Under the pieces are notes generated by a model. The model worked only from the letters and a program-made list of their open reading frames with translations. It made no database searches and was not told the origin of the DNA. A DNA stretch of 64,000 bases from Lagopus muta (Eukaryota > Chordata > Aves > Galliformes > Phasianidae): the NCBI RefSeq assembly GCF_023343835.1, contig NC_064433.1:65804032-65868031 (forward strand). The letters run 5' to 3'. The position numbers were made by a program, and so were the translations under genes. Shown piece by piece: positions 11,746-25,475 of the stretch. Each line of letters opens with the position of its first letter. Position 1 is the stretch's first letter.

Positions 11746-14700
11746 ACTGCAGTGCATCAGTAACACTGCCACATCTACTTGGGGACGTCCTGTTTTTACC
11801 AAGAACTTCTGTCTTGTCAGTGAAGGGTTTTGCATAATCTAAGTAGAGAGCTTACCATCACTTCTATTCCCATTATTGCTACCAAACATGTCACTTTATC
11901 CTACGGTTCTTCATTCACTCACCTGTTTGATGCTCCACTCAAGCAGAATTCAACATTTGAAATAGTCAATAAACTAAAAATAATTCCTTTCTTAAATATT
12001 CTTTTTTCTTACTCCTTGTTATCATTAATCTTAGTATTCTCTTCTACTTGGACTTTCATTCAGACCTTCCTGTAATGTTTAAAATCTCTAGAGACAGGAA
12101 TCTGTTTTTGCAGGAGTTCAGGAAGCAAAATTTCTTTCTGTTTGATTTCAGATGAAAATATGTTTATGAATTGATGTTACTAGTGTAAATGTTATTCTGC
12201 ATTAATAGCCCTTTTTCTATCAAGAAATAAGAGGGTAAGACATGGGGGTCTATATCAAATTTCTAGAGTCACTAGTGTCATAAAATGTAAAGATCTAAAT
12301 GTTACAGCTTCAGTATATTTCTAGAGATAATATGTTTTTGGCTTGCCTTTATTTAAATCTGTTCCCTAAAAAAAGCTATTCCATGTACTGTAATACTCTG
12401 TCCTGTGATTTTGCATCTATCTTTTTATATATACTGCCTTACCCATTTTTTTCTATTAGTCCCCTGCACTTTTATTCTTTGAACACCAAAAGTTTAAACT
12501 CTTTTTATTATTAAAAAATACATATTTCTTTAAACACATTTACAGATTTCATCATTTATACATTATTTAGTCATATAAATTAGCGCTAGTACTGATAACT
12601 AGCATAGTAGTATTATATCACTCTGCTGGATCAGATGTGATATACAGTGTGCTCTGTTTCTGCTCACGCAGTAAAGTAGATGATAAACTAAGGCTTGCTT
12701 GTGGAATAAGGGCAAAGTGACATTTTTGTTAAAATAAAATGTCGAAAGTTGAATGCTCCATCTTCCGCATGACCTGGTCTAAACAGAGATTCAATCACAC
12801 TAATGCAGAACATAATACTTACTCCTGCCAGAAGCCATATTACTTTCAGTTGTTGACTCCAAGAAGCTTTGCTAATTTGCCAGAATCTGACTAAATCTCC
12901 AGAAATTGGCTGTGAATGTATTTTAAACATAAGGGGAGAAGCTGAAGCCATCATGGTGTTTAGATTGTTTGAGAATTAAGGAAGCAGAACTTGAAGCTTG
13001 TGATATAAAAGTATGTCCCTTTTGCTTGTCCTCGAAGTGCATGGAGGTATTTTTCATTCCTCTTTTAAAACAGGTCTGGGTAACTTAGAGCCAGGTAGTA
13101 GCCCTGTTTCCTTGCCTCATCTTTATCTTTTTATCTTTTTTCCTGCAAATTCTTTCTGTGTCCAAATTAAATGTCATAAAATATTTTCTAAAGACTGGGA
13201 ATCTTACTCAAAGTTTTCAGTAACGGTATATTTTTTCTTTTAGAAAAAAATATTTTTACTTTTCTTTATTCCTCCTGACACCTATACCCTACAAACTGCA
13301 ATTCATTATCAAGAACTCCAATAGGATCCTTAGAGTCTACAAAGCTTTCAGGTCAGTTGCAGACTTGTTCTTAGAAAGACCTGATATTACACGAAGTAAA
13401 GACTTTGAAGTTAATTGAATAATGTGTTTTCCCTTAATATCTGCTTTTTTTTTTTTTTTTTAGACACATCATATTAAATTAAAGCCATCATAAGGCTGAC
13501 CTTATAGATGCATACAACATGGAACTGAAAAAAACAGGATGTATTAATTCTTTCCCAGGCTGGTCTTCACCAGCCAGACTGGGCATTGGCTACCTACAGC
13601 CTGTTTAAGCCGCTGATCCTTATTTTTCTGCCATTCTCTTTTTCCATCTTCTACTAATCAGAGACCAGGTTGTGCCATTTCATTTATTTCTACACTTTTC
13701 ACCTTGCATTTAGGTCAGCACTGCATACACTATAAGCTCTTTAGGAGTTTTAAAGAGAAATAACAAGCTTGGAACCAGTTTTAACTTCCCAGATGCAGTT
13801 CTCCTGGCTGCTTTTCAAACCCAATAATTCAATAATTGCTTCAGGAGAACTCAGTGCATAAACATGACTATCGGTCAAAAATGTACCATTTCTAGGCAGA
13901 GTTAATTTTGATAATAGTTTGCTTATTGAAGAGTTTCCAAACACTGTTCTTATACTGTCCTTATCTTACAGATGGAAAAACTGAGTCATAAGAAGGTTAA
14001 ACTTTCCATTAGATCAGTCACTCAGTGGGCCTGGAAATAATTTTTGAGTTCCAGTCCAGTCCTTTGATCATATCATTTCTTCAATGCTTTAAAGAATGTA
14101 ATCTTTTAGGTTATCCAGCATGTATTATTTGTGTCAAGATGAAGTGCATCTCTGCACACACGGTGTTAAAGTGTAAGTCCACTCATATTTATTTATTTAT
14201 TATATTGATTTTTAAAGTGCCTCCTGTCCTAGCAGCTGTATTGATTTACCAGCATCAACTCTCAACACACAAAGTTGATAGTTCTATCATGTGCTTATTG
14301 TATTCTGTAAACATTTCATTTTAATCTTGGTGAACACTAGCTTGAATTATATCATTTTATAAAAATCTTGACAGTTTATAAATTTCTCTAAGATAGCTAC
14401 AGCTCAATATGTTATTTATATAGTAAAAAAACCTCTTCTCTTGTGTAAGTTGCTTGGCAGAGTAATGAATTATAGCTTTTTCAAGTATATTTTGAAAGAG
14501 TATTTTGATAGCGTAAAACTTTCAGTGCTTGTTACAGTTTTATGACTTAATTTTCTAGGAGCCTGCCAATTAGTGACACACACCTTACACATCATACACG
14601 ATAACCCAGATCCTGGCTATCTTAGCCCTGTGTTGTTTTGTTTTTGTTTTGTTTTCCATTACGGGAGTTATGCTGAGCATAATCTAATCTCTATAACAGA

Positions 14701-17279
14701 TGTTCTTCTGAAATTGTTCAGTGGTTTCCACCTCTTTCAGTTTTTCAGGGTTTCATCTGGAAACCTTAGCAGTTCCTAGTGGAAGTCTGGGCATCTGTGG
14801 AAATAGGCTTTGTTACCTCCAAGGCTGCTTCAGATGAGCGCACAGACATCTTCCTTCTATTCTTCCTTGGCTCTGAGTCTGTGACCTGCAGGCTGAATCA
14901 CTGTGGATAGTTACCAGTCACACATCCTGCAGGAAACCTGGCCTCAGCTAAGCAAAACACTGAAATATGTTTAAGTTGTTCCCAGTTATTTGAAGAGACA
15001 AAGCCTGCTTAAATCAGTGGAGCCAAATACTTGCTTAAGTTAAGTCACAATGAGCTGCTCAGCAAGAGGCTCTGTGATTTCTCAGTGCCTGTGGGGGTAA
15101 ACTATACAAACATTATATTCTGTGGATATAAAGAGAGAAAACCTTCATACTGTACTAAGAAGTATAGGTTAGATAAAAGAGCACAGAATCATGATTAAGG
15201 CTGGATTATGTGTTTATTTTAATAGGAAAATCTGTATATTAAAATTTGAAGAGTAATTAAAAGTTGGTTGATTTGAACTTGGGCTGTACACACACCCAAT
15301 AGTTTACCATATCATGATGCTTTTCTCAAGGGCAACAAATACAGATATTGTATAAGTATCCAAACTGAGTCTACTTGGGTGTATTTATGATGCCTCACGT
15401 GCAAGAATAAATTCATCTGAAGCAATATAGAAGAAGGAGTTTAATGGCTTTTATGTATTTTAGAAATGTAAGCTTTTCTAACTTTTTATGGACTAACAAA
15501 ACATCCTCCTCAATGGAAAAGTTAGACATTTTGGTAATTTGAAACTATAAAAAATGCCATTGTTTTCTCTCATCTCAAATCAATATAATAGCACAAAAAG
15601 GATGTGTGGGAGTTAGGTGAAGTAAATTAAAACAATTTCAAAAAATGTCTACAGATTTGTCTTGAGAGACCAAGAGGACAGTTATCAAATAGAAATGACT
15701 GCCAATTCAGGCACAATCAGTAATAAGGAAACAAAAAGACACACTCACACAAGGAAAAAGAAGAATGCAGAGAGAGAAAGAAAAGCAAAGAGCAGAAAGT
15801 TTTTGTCATTTTTTTTTGTCATTCTGTGTCAATGAGAGAAGAAATTAATAAACTGGCATTGTTCTTAGTGATCTTCTTGCTGGTAGTTTCCAGCTCCTTT
15901 GCATCAAGTTGGAGGACAAATAGGGCTCTGGGGTAACACCATCACAACCTTTCTTTCAGGTTTCTAATGGCTTGCACATCTAGCTACCTGTGTACTGGAT
16001 TCCAAGCTGAATATATATTTTATTTGAATTTTATTTTGTGTGTGTGTTTCTCTTTTTCTTTAATTTCTCTTAAGCCTTACTTCCATCGTAAGTTTATAGG
16101 GTATTTCCTACAGGATTAAGTTTGAAGTGATCAGTCCTTGTGAGTGTCCTCCCTGCATGACTGTAGGAGGGGCTTTAGAATTTCACTGGGATTTTAAATC
16201 CCAAACATAGCTTTCAATCCTATAACTTTGGGAATTACTGAATAGATTATTAAAAAAAAAAAAAAAAATCATGTATTTCTCACTGGAAGAGGGATAATCT
16301 TTTATGTTTCTTGCTGTCTATGAAGTACCCTTTTTTAAAATCTCTTTACTTACCTCTTTTTATTTTTACTACTTCTCCAGTGGGTAGAAGGGAGAGTTCA
16401 TTTTTGAGTGGTGCATAATCCCAATTACTCTGGAATAAAATCAGATTCTGTAATCTAATTTAGTGTCCCCTCCTCAGACTTTGCTTCTTTTGCCTTTATG
16501 TTGATCCCCCCACAAGTTTTTCCAGTAGATTGGAAGCATAAAATGTATGTTCAAATGGATTCTTTAAGGATTTGGAAACACTGCTTCTGGGGAGCAAGCA
16601 TCAACACCCAAAATTAGTCTGTGGTGCTATAGTAATTTTCCTTCTCCGGAACTCCTCTTTTTCTTCCTGTAATCTCTACATTTGCTTCTTGTGTTTGCTT
16701 TTCACTGTCTCAGCTTTTTTCCAGATTCCTTTCTCGTTTTAGTCTTCTATTTTGTAGCAGTTTTCATTTGTTGCATGCCAACACATTAGGGATTAGCAGA
16801 GTCTGGTTAAAATCAGTTACGTGCAAGGAGAAGAACTTTGCACAGCCAATTTCAGGGCCCATCACAGTCACCAGGAAAACAACCATTTACCTCACTGGGA
16901 GCCAAATGAAGCAGAGCAGGTACTGGTACATCTGTACAGTCACATGTACTTTGATTAAAGTTCACAGTTCTGCTCTCTCACTCCCTCACCCCACCAATGA
17001 GGGTGCAAATTCCACCTCTGTGGCTTGGTGGGGGGCAGCAGGGGCTGGCAGCTGCCTGGGGGTAATGGAGGCATCCAGCGCCCGGCACCCAAGGCCTGCA
17101 CAGAGGCTGATGGAGGTGAGGCCCTGGCCAAGGGGACCACAAAGGGCATTCATGCACCTACGAAAGCAAATGCGACTTTCACAGAGGCAGACTCAAATTT
17201 TTATTCTGGAACTACAGGCTGTAGGCCACTGCCTTAACATGCTTTTGAGTGTCCTGAAGATCTTTGGGTTTTAGTATCG
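11746..17279. other. Intergenic AT-rich DNA, no gene recognised
   Basis: No recognisable exon, CR1 or RNA gene. It contains poly(T) near 13445-13462, poly(A) near 16251-16268, and a locally GC-rich patch at about 16950-17240 carrying most of a 168-codon frame (16768-17274) that matches no family I know. Confidence 0.65.
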
Positions 17280-18510
17280 CCTGTTACAAACTTACAGACT
17301 GCTTTTATTCGTTAGAGGGCTCCTCGAAGAAGAATAGTAGACGTAAGAGCACCTCAGAATGGGCTGATATTTAATCACAGGTTGTAAATACCTTTCAATG
17401 AACTTCCCTGTCCACATCTGCTGCTACGCATGGCACATCATCGAGTTAGTCAGCTTTAGTTATGTCTTTGGTAAGGGAGAGCTTGGAACATAAAGTCTCA
17501 AGTTTAGAGACAATAAAGCTACATGTTTGCACTGCGAAGAGTAAGGAATGAAGCTACAAAAGATTTACCGAGTGTACACAGCCAGCTTCTCAGGAAGTCT
17601 ATGTTCTGCTCTGTAGGGCTGCAGAGCTCAGTCACAGCAGCAGAGAGGACTGAAGGGGAGGACGGCTCGCCGGTTCCTGCCAGATCAGACAACCAGCAGC
17701 AGGCAGGAGGGTGAGCAACAAGGAGAAGTATAACAGAAGTTGCTACTGGGAGAACATCGCGTCTCACAAGCGGCATTCGGAGTTTCATCAAGTCACCTTG
17801 AAAGAGAACCGGAAACCTCATTGCTGGATAAACAAACACATTCCTGATGATCACCAGCTTTCCTGAATTGTTTCTTTCCCGTCTTGCCTCAAAGTATTTT
17901 AGCTGGCACAACAGGTTTGACTCGGCAGTCTTTACGCTTGAAAATGTGACAAATTTTCTGGTTCCTTCCCATTAGAAGAACTTTTAACATGTGAAAAGGA
18001 ACGAATATTCATTCCGGCCTCACCCCCCTCTCTGCAAAGCACAGCTGGAGAGGAGCAATGCCTTTGGTTCTTCCCTACACACTGGAATTTTGCATTTCTA
18101 TGTCAGCCGGTCCTCCCAGTCCCAAGCCGCACATGTTGCGGTTAGCCCGAAGCACCGCAGATCATCTTTCACAGGCAGGTTGCAACTGCAACCTTCTGCT
18201 CCCATTCCGTGATCCACCTATCTCCTGCATCAATGTTACTCGAGATTTACGTTTTTACGTTGACTTTAAGCTTCTACCTTAGTTGCGGGTTTTAGTTTAG
18301 TTTAGTTTTGCTTAGAAGATATTATTTTCCCTGGTATTCATTACACTTGGCTTTGGGTATGTCGGCAGCTTAGTCAGCAGTTAGAGCAGCGAGAGGCCAA
18401 GACTTGTTTTTCTTCTTTTTATCCCTTTTATCCAGTGGAAAAAGTTTCCCGCTGCTCTGCCTACTGATATTCGATATCCTGTCTCCGTCTGCTGTACATC
18501 CTTAAGTTTT
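17280..18510. other. Unexplained CpG-dense intergenic patch
   Basis: By eye about 35 CpG dinucleotides lie in about 1.2 kb, while the surrounding intergenic DNA is strongly CpG-poor. It is not as GC-rich as the two promoter islands. It contains a 130-codon minus-strand frame (17519-17911) with no family resemblance and no clear repeat signature. It could be an unmethylated enhancer, the promoter of a non-coding RNA, or an old insertion whose family I do not recognise. Confidence 0.5.
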
Positions 18511-20160
18511 AAAGAACTGCACGTCAGAGATCTCTGTTAATTATCATAATTTTGAGTTGCTTTTTTCCTTTTTCCCTGCATTTTGGAGGTGATACTCCTC
18601 AGGGGAATGTTTTTTTTTCCTGATCCAACTCTCATTTGTGTAATAACAAAGCACTTTCTCATCTTTCTCATGTTTTGTAACAGTGTATTTAATCTCCAGA
18701 ATTAAAAGAATGCTTGCAATAAGCAAAGCAGCAATTCAGCATGTTTTTCAAAATGTATTTTACAAGTAATATTGTAATGCAAAAAAAAGTAGAGATATCT
18801 GGGGAGTTTCTCTTGAAATAGTTTACATTCCAATAGATTTTCCTGGTAGGTATCTTCCTGTCTATGCTTTATGAGCATCTTTCTGGAAACAACATCAAAT
18901 ACCCACATTGTAAAGGAAACAGTGGGAAGCCTTACTGTGCAGTTATTGATCATTTAATCAAATGTACCATTTACAGCCATTTTATGATGAGTAAATTGCA
19001 AAAACATTTCTAAAATCTTATTCTACCATGATTGTTAAAGTCCCTGGTTATCTTTACAACTGTTTCCCACTGTCTTTTGGAACAGGAAGCTTTAATCTGC
19101 AGAAAAACACAAGTATACATAAGCAGAAATACTGAAGGAGTGATTGCAAGGTAGGTTGGCCAATCCTGCAATTGCATGGATTAACTGCTCAGAATTCAGA
19201 TATGTGTGCAACATCCTTCATAGATCCTTAGCAGTGGAAAAGCAGAACTCATGAGACAGCTTTTCTGTGGCAGTCAGATACAGTTCAGTAAATCATTGCC
19301 TTGCTTTGCTTCGCTCAATTTAATTGCACAAAATCATTGGCTCGAGGTCAACCTCTGTGTGATCCCTAAGTGTTCCCAGAACAGCTCCGCCACAGCCTAT
19401 CTTAAAGCCAGAACCACACACGGACCTGCAAGGAGGAAAGTGGAATAAACCCAAATGTCTGAACTTTCAGAACACTTAGAAGCAATTAACTTCAAAACAC
19501 TTTGATGAATTTGAGGTCACAACGTATTTGTAGTTATGATGTTTTGGTTTTTTTTCTTTCTTTTTTTTTTTCTTTTTTTTTTTTTCCTTCCTTTCGTCTA
19601 CTGTAACTTTCATGGTATTTAAGGAAAAGTTCTTCTAAATCTTGTGTGTACATGAGAGCTGGTGCCAGAAACCAAACATCTGGCAGAAAATATTTTCTCC
19701 TACAATAACATTTCCTTTGCTTACTTTTTTATAAAGCAAACTTTAATTGTTTCCAGAAATATTATGTGTTTCTGCTCTTCTCTGATGTATTTCAACTTTT
19801 CTTTCCTTTGGAGAAAAAACAAAACAAAACAAAACAAACAAAAAAAACACTCCCAAAAAAGCAGAAAGAAAATCTTTGTGGTGTTTTTCAGCATTCCTTC
19901 CTCAGCCTGTTGTTTGAATCTGACTGTAATAATTCACTAGATGTTTTCATAAAAAGAGCGAGGCTTCTTTTACAAAGAAAAGCTCATAATTAAAAGGTTG
20001 CACCTTGCAATGGAGTTTGGCAAAATCTGAATTTCGTAGCAGAAGGATCACAGAGCAGAACACAAGAAGACGAACAAAGCACACTTTTGATGTATTTACT
20101 GAAAGCTGCAGAAAAAGGTTAGAAAATAATGTGTAGTAACTAAGTTGTGTGGTTTGTTGG

Positions 20161-20199
20161 GTTTTGTTTTGTTTTGTTTTGTTTTGTTTTGTTTTGTTT
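20161..20199 (+). repeat. (GTTTT)n microsatellite
   Basis: Eight successive GTTTT units, almost perfect; likely length-polymorphic. Confidence 0.95.
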
Positions 20200-21291
20200 G
20201 GAGGTGGGTGTGTTCAATACTGTATCAGGGAGCAGTTTTAAGAAGAAAAAAAAAAAAGAAATATAGGAAAGCTGCATAGTGGAGAGGTTTAGATTCAAAG
20301 TTCAAGAAGTAGCTGAGACAGTCATGGCTGTAGCTGTGGAGAGGCAATTCGTATGACATTGACCTAATTTGACAAAACCCTGAAGTTAATTACAGTTTTA
20401 CGTGAGCAAAAGATGTTTCTGTGTGGACACAAAGTGAATAAAATCAGTACAAACAGTTCAAAAACAAGATAAAATGTTTCCATAGGCTATGTTTGAAAAA
20501 ACTAATCACAACTTTTATGTCCCTTATCGGGAAAGCATGGAATTTACTCCAATAAAACTTAGGTCAAAAGAATTTAGAATAAATAAAAGAAAAGCATTCT
20601 TAACTGTCATAGGAGTATGGAAAACAGTGCTTTGGGCGCTTTACCTAAATGTTGTGGCTGACTAATTTTATGACTGATAATAGTATCTGCAGTTACTGCA
20701 CATGCTAATTTAAGGACAATAAAGATAAGAGTAATTAAATCTTACTCTTGTTGGGTATAAACTAAATTGCCAGAAGTCAGGAAGGCATTTTTCAAATCTT
20801 AGTATGTAGAGCACTGCATATTTTTTAATGGATTATTAGAAATACGTTCACCTTTTTTTTTATTTTTAAATTCTCTGATTCTTGCATAGAATTGAGTGCA
20901 GGAGCGTGGATTGCCCATACCATCAGGCATCAGATTAGTTTTGGCGTTCCACAAACACACAAGAGGACACTCATAACTGAGAGAATCATGTTTATATTAA
21001 AATGTATGTAGAAATATGTAGTGATCGTATCCAAGCATTCACATAGTCCTAAATAAAATCTAGTTCTAGTATGCTTTGATTGTTTTAGTATGGTGCATTG
21101 TAAGAATTCTACACCACTTTTACATTGAACATTCAGGACACATCCTCTTGCACATCAGCACAGAGATCTGACAGAAAGAGGGAGTGCTGCCGTGGAGCCT
21201 TTCTTCTTCCCTAATGAGCCTTCAAGGGCTGCTGAAGAAATCCAGGTCCATAGAGAGTTCTGCATAACTTTCAGAGGTTGATGGTTTTTTT

Positions 21292-21320
21292 GGTTTGGTT
21301 GGTTGGTTGGTTGGTTGGTT
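21292..21320 (+). repeat. (GGTT)n microsatellite
   Basis: About seven GGTT units followed by a T-rich tract. Confidence 0.95.
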
Positions 21321-23255
21321 TTGTTTTTTTTTTTCCATAGACAAGCATAGCTGTGTATCAACTGATGCTGCATGTACAGAACACACATACTAGCTTTTAG
21401 TTTCTGTTGAGACCTCATCAGAAAGACCATGTACAGTGCTGATTCCATGTTAAAAACCAAAACAAGTATGGGTAAGGAATAAAAACATGACAAGGTAAAT
21501 GGAGACCCCTACTCCCTTGTAAGAGGAGTCTGGAACTTAGCAAGTTCCATCCAGTACAATAAAGTCCATACATGGGTGGAGTCACACTCTACAAAAGTAT
21601 TGGGGTGGAAGTTTTTTACCCCTAAGAATACCTATTTAAGATAAAAGACAGTGTTAGTGTGCACAAAATAGATATAAGCTGCTACTGGTGTTCCAGGTAG
21701 AAATTTCTGACTATGTATTGATGCTCTGAAACAGCCTTCAAATATGAGTAATGGGGACAAGAAATGTCTTGAAGTTAAGGCTACGCTTGACTTTACTATT
21801 AAGATGAAGTATCTGATTTATTTTTCCTCTCCTGAAGCTAAGCAAGAAGAATGTTTTACAGTGGTTGCTTTTCAAAGCTTCAGTGTATTCTATACACATA
21901 TTTAACTGGAACTTCTTTAACCAGCAGGAAAAAAGAATAATAATAAAACAAAGACTTAACCTACAAGTTAACTAGCTACATATCATCTGAAAACAGCCGA
22001 AGAAACCTTTATACCCAGACGCAGTTAAATCACAAGAAGCTTGATATCTGTTGTGTTAGACACTTAGATCAAAACCGGTGATTTTGTGTGTGTGTGTTTG
22101 TTTGTTTGCTCTTTGTCTTAAATATAGGTTAGCATATTATTTCTAAGCAATTCCAGGCATTTTCCTGCTGACTTATTCTAATCAGAGTGAGAATTGGAAA
22201 ACAACAGCTTCTTAGCTGTACTTAGAATTCTGTGTCATGCTATTTGGAGTCATGGCAGTTTGGAGTGAGAAAAGATATGCAGAAGCATAACCCATTCTAG
22301 GCCCAGTCCAATACTAGTTATGAGGTTTTAGTACTACTGCACATCTGAGCATGTGGTCATCTGAGATGGCTAAAATAGAATTATCCTTTTTCCAGCTTAC
22401 TTTTCAACTGCACAAAGTTCAACTACCTAATTCAGTTCATCACTGTGTATCTATCTCAGGTTAGGACAGCTGGGAGGGAGGACTGCATTTTATCTCATAC
22501 CAAAGTTCTTTTATATGACTCCCTGAAAAAAAAATGCATATAGCTACCAAGAATAGAAAATGAAACTGTGAGGTATATCTGGCTTATGAGCTAAAGGATC
22601 ATTTTCTTCTAGGAGCCATCACAGATTTAAAAAAAAACTTTCGTAATAGCAAGCTCTGAGATTAAAGCCTCAGTCTGATGCTGGAAGAGCTAATAGCTGC
22701 AAAGGATGCATCTGAAAGACAGATCTGGTACACCTTTGCTGCATGACAAAAGAGGTCCATAAGCATGGTTTTGTATACTTATCTAACAGTTGCCAAATAT
22801 TCAAAAGCTTCATGCCAAGTGAATTGCAAAGTATGGGTTAGTATCTAAAATCTCACATGGAGTCAAGATCCTTTGCACACATTTCAAGTAGTTTCCTCAG
22901 CTTAACAGCATCACTTTTCATTCAGTTTTGCCTCAGCATTTCAGTTCTCATCCACAAGTTCAAGACACCAAGCTATGAACTCATGAACACTATGTGGCTC
23001 AAGTGAATATTGGAGTACAACACACAGCATGCGTGCATCTCAAACACTTAATGATGTATGCATCAGGATTACCGCCTGTGGAGAACAAGCAGCATACTTC
23101 CAACAGCTTCACTCCAGGCCACTGTCTGTGCTTTCAGACTACAAGTATTCTAACCACATTGACTTCAAACACCATATCAGGGCTGTAATATGTGATCTGT
23201 GGTGTAACTAATCTGCTGCGATAGTTTCTGCATTGCCTTATCTCAGCAATGTATT

Positions 23256-23277
23256 AAAAAAAAAAAAAAAAAAAAAA
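23256..23277 (+). repeat. Poly(A) run
   Basis: Twenty-two consecutive adenines with no recognisable retrocopy upstream. Confidence 0.95.
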
Positions 23278-23684
23278 GCACTACCTGCGGAAGAAAAACG
23301 TTTCAAATACTATCTGAGACAGATTGTGCTTTTTTAAAGTTGAAAATCAGTGCTATCATCTCCTTCTCCACACATCCAAACAATAGCAAGGATAAAACAA
23401 CATTAGTTCTGTCTTAATTTCAAAACAATCTTCCGACATGAAGTGATGGCCTCAACGTTTTATCTGTTGACTTAAAGCACTGAAAGTTACATAGTACATT
23501 GAGATAATCTCCGACATAAGTGGAAAATCACTGGAAAGGAAGGCCACAGATAAAATATGATGCAAAGGTGATAGCAGTTAACTCTTCACCTTCAGAAAAT
23601 GCACTAGAATTAGGCCTTCAAAAATTCAAGGCCTCATCTTCATATAGATCACAGCTATGTTTTGCAAGAGACTCTTCAAGTCAT

Positions 23685-24663
23685 TGACCTGGATTTCTGC
23701 AAGGCTTATGTCATGGTCCTGCACCGCATTCTTATCTTTAAATTGGAACAAGACAGATTTGAAGGGTGGACTATTCAGTGGATAAAGAATTGATTGGATG
23801 GTCACAGCCAGAGTGTTGTGGTCAGTGGCTCTAAGTCCAGGTGGATGCCAGTCATTAGTGTTCAGACTGCTGCTCTTTAATGTCTTTGTCAGTGACAGTG
23901 GTATAGAATGCACGTTCAGCAAGTTTGTGGACAACATCAAGCTGAGCGCAGGTGATATACCAGAAGGAAGGGATGCCATTCAGAGACCTGGACAAGCTTG
24001 AGAAATAGGCCCATGTGAACCAAATGAGGTTCAACAAGGCCAAGTGCAAGTTGCACTTGGACTGTGGCAATCCCAAGTATGTGTACAGACGGAGAACTCT
24101 TTTGAGAGCAGTCCTGCAAAGAACGACTTGGGGGTTCTGGTGAACGAAAAGCTCTACATGAGCCAGCATTGTGCTTGCAGCCTGAAGGCTGCAAAGAGGG
24201 GTGGCCAGGATGGCAAGGAAGGTGATTGTCCCCCTCCAATCTGCCCTCATGAGGCCCCATCTGGAGTACTGCATCTAGGCCGTGGGTCCCCAGTACAACA
24301 AAGGTCTGTAGCTGCTGGAGCTGTTTCAGAAGAGACCACAAAGATGATCAGAGGGCTGGAGCTCCTCTCTTAGGAGGAAAGGCTGTGGGTGCTGGGTTTG
24401 TTCATCTTAGGGAAGAGAAAGCTCTGGGAGGACCTCACTGTGGTCTTCCACTGCTTGAAGGGAGCTTATAAACAAGGAGACAGACTTTTTACATGGTCTA
24501 ATAGTAATGGGACAAAAGGAAACAGTTCTAAATTAAAAGAAGGGAGATTTAGCCTAATCTGGTAGTTGGCAACCCTGCCCACAGCAGGGGAGTTGGAACC
24601 AGATGATCTTTCAATTCCCTTCCAACCTAAGCCATTCCTATGATTCTGTTCTATGTTCTATGA
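23685..24663 (+). mobile_element. CR1 LINE, 5'-truncated, decayed, about 1 kb
   Basis: Sense-orientation CR1. It starts inside the reverse transcriptase near the DLDFCKA block (23690-23710), the counterpart of YLDFSKAFD in the 25.8 kb copy, and continues through worn RT and C-terminal ORF2. It ends in a CR1 tail with CCCTTCCAACCTAAGCCATT, then TGATTCTG and TTCTATGA repeats at 24640-24663. Frameshifts and stops break the frame into pieces (for example 23798-24001 and 24044-24373). Its divergence from the 25.8 kb copy suggests a different, older CR1 subfamily. Confidence 0.9.
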
Positions 24664-25217
24664 CTTCATGGAACTGCACTCACCAGCATGTAACCTTACT
24701 CTGGAGGACGGTTATGAAGGTTCCTCCCCAGGGTGGTCAACTCTCCCTGCAGGCCTTTCCACCTCCCTTTCCAAAGTTTAGCTGCCAGTCTTCAAGACCA
24801 GCATTAATACAGATGGAAATTACTTGAAAATAACTCCTGGGGTCTCTGCAGCTTCTGCCCATGGTCTGGGAGCTGGGCTAGGCTTGGGCTCAGGCCCTTA
24901 GCCCTCACCTGACAGCAGTGCTAAACTGACTGCATCCAGCCTTGCAGTGCATACCTCATGACCCCACCCTGCTGCCTTGTCTCGACTTTTGACCTGCCTA
25001 GTTAGTGTAGACCAGCACCCCATGGACTCAGCAATTCTTGCTTGGGTGCGGTGGGACTTCATACTGATGGGTAGGTGCCACTGTCCTTGTCTGCCTTGTT
25101 GTTACCCTTACCTCCTGGCATGCCTAAGTAAGCTCTGTATTCAACTTTCATATGCTGGAAAATATTCAGTAGTTTTACAGTGACGTTAGTCTCCTTTTGT
25201 GCTGAGTTGTGTTGTAG
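24664..25217. other. Unclassified GC-richer segment between CR1 copies
   Basis: About 550 bp with clearly higher G+C than its surroundings, bounded on both sides by CR1 sequence. It shows no CR1 match, no open frame of note and no LTR ends that I could define. It may be an older repeat or unique DNA trapped between insertions. Confidence 0.45.
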
Positions 25218-25475
25218 AATTGAAGAGACAAATGGCACGGAGATGTGTCAGGGGAGGGTCAGGCTGCATGTTAGGAAAACATTCTTCACCAGAGGGTGGT
25301 CAGGAGTGGAAAAGGTTCCCCAGGGCCCTCAATCTGTCAGAATTAAAGTGTGTTTGGACAACACCCTCAGACACATGCTGGATTTTGCATCCTCCTGTGC
25401 AGAGCCATGAGCTAGACTTGATGATCACTATGTGTTCCTCCCAGCTCAGGATATTATATTCTATGATTCTATAAA
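25218..25475 (+). mobile_element. CR1 LINE 3' UTR fragment
   Basis: Sense-orientation CR1 3' region: 'cagggg agggtcaggctg', 'ttcttcaccagagggtggtc', 'ttggacaacaccctcagacac', then a GAGCTAGACTTGATGATC block and the terminal ATTCTATGATTCTATA repeat. It is 5' truncated and belongs to a different CR1 subfamily from the copy at 25.8 kb. Confidence 0.88.

Larger units (their letters stand above)
18511..23684. other. Intergenic AT-rich DNA with simple repeats
   Basis: Nothing gene-like recognised. It contains T-rich and A-rich tracts (19550-19590 and 19817-19850) and the microsatellites listed separately. Confidence 0.65.

Noticed and set aside
19550..19590. Long T-rich tract as a possible retrocopy poly(A) tail on the minus strand
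   Set aside because: No gene-derived sequence lies beside it and it is interrupted; treated as low-complexity DNA.
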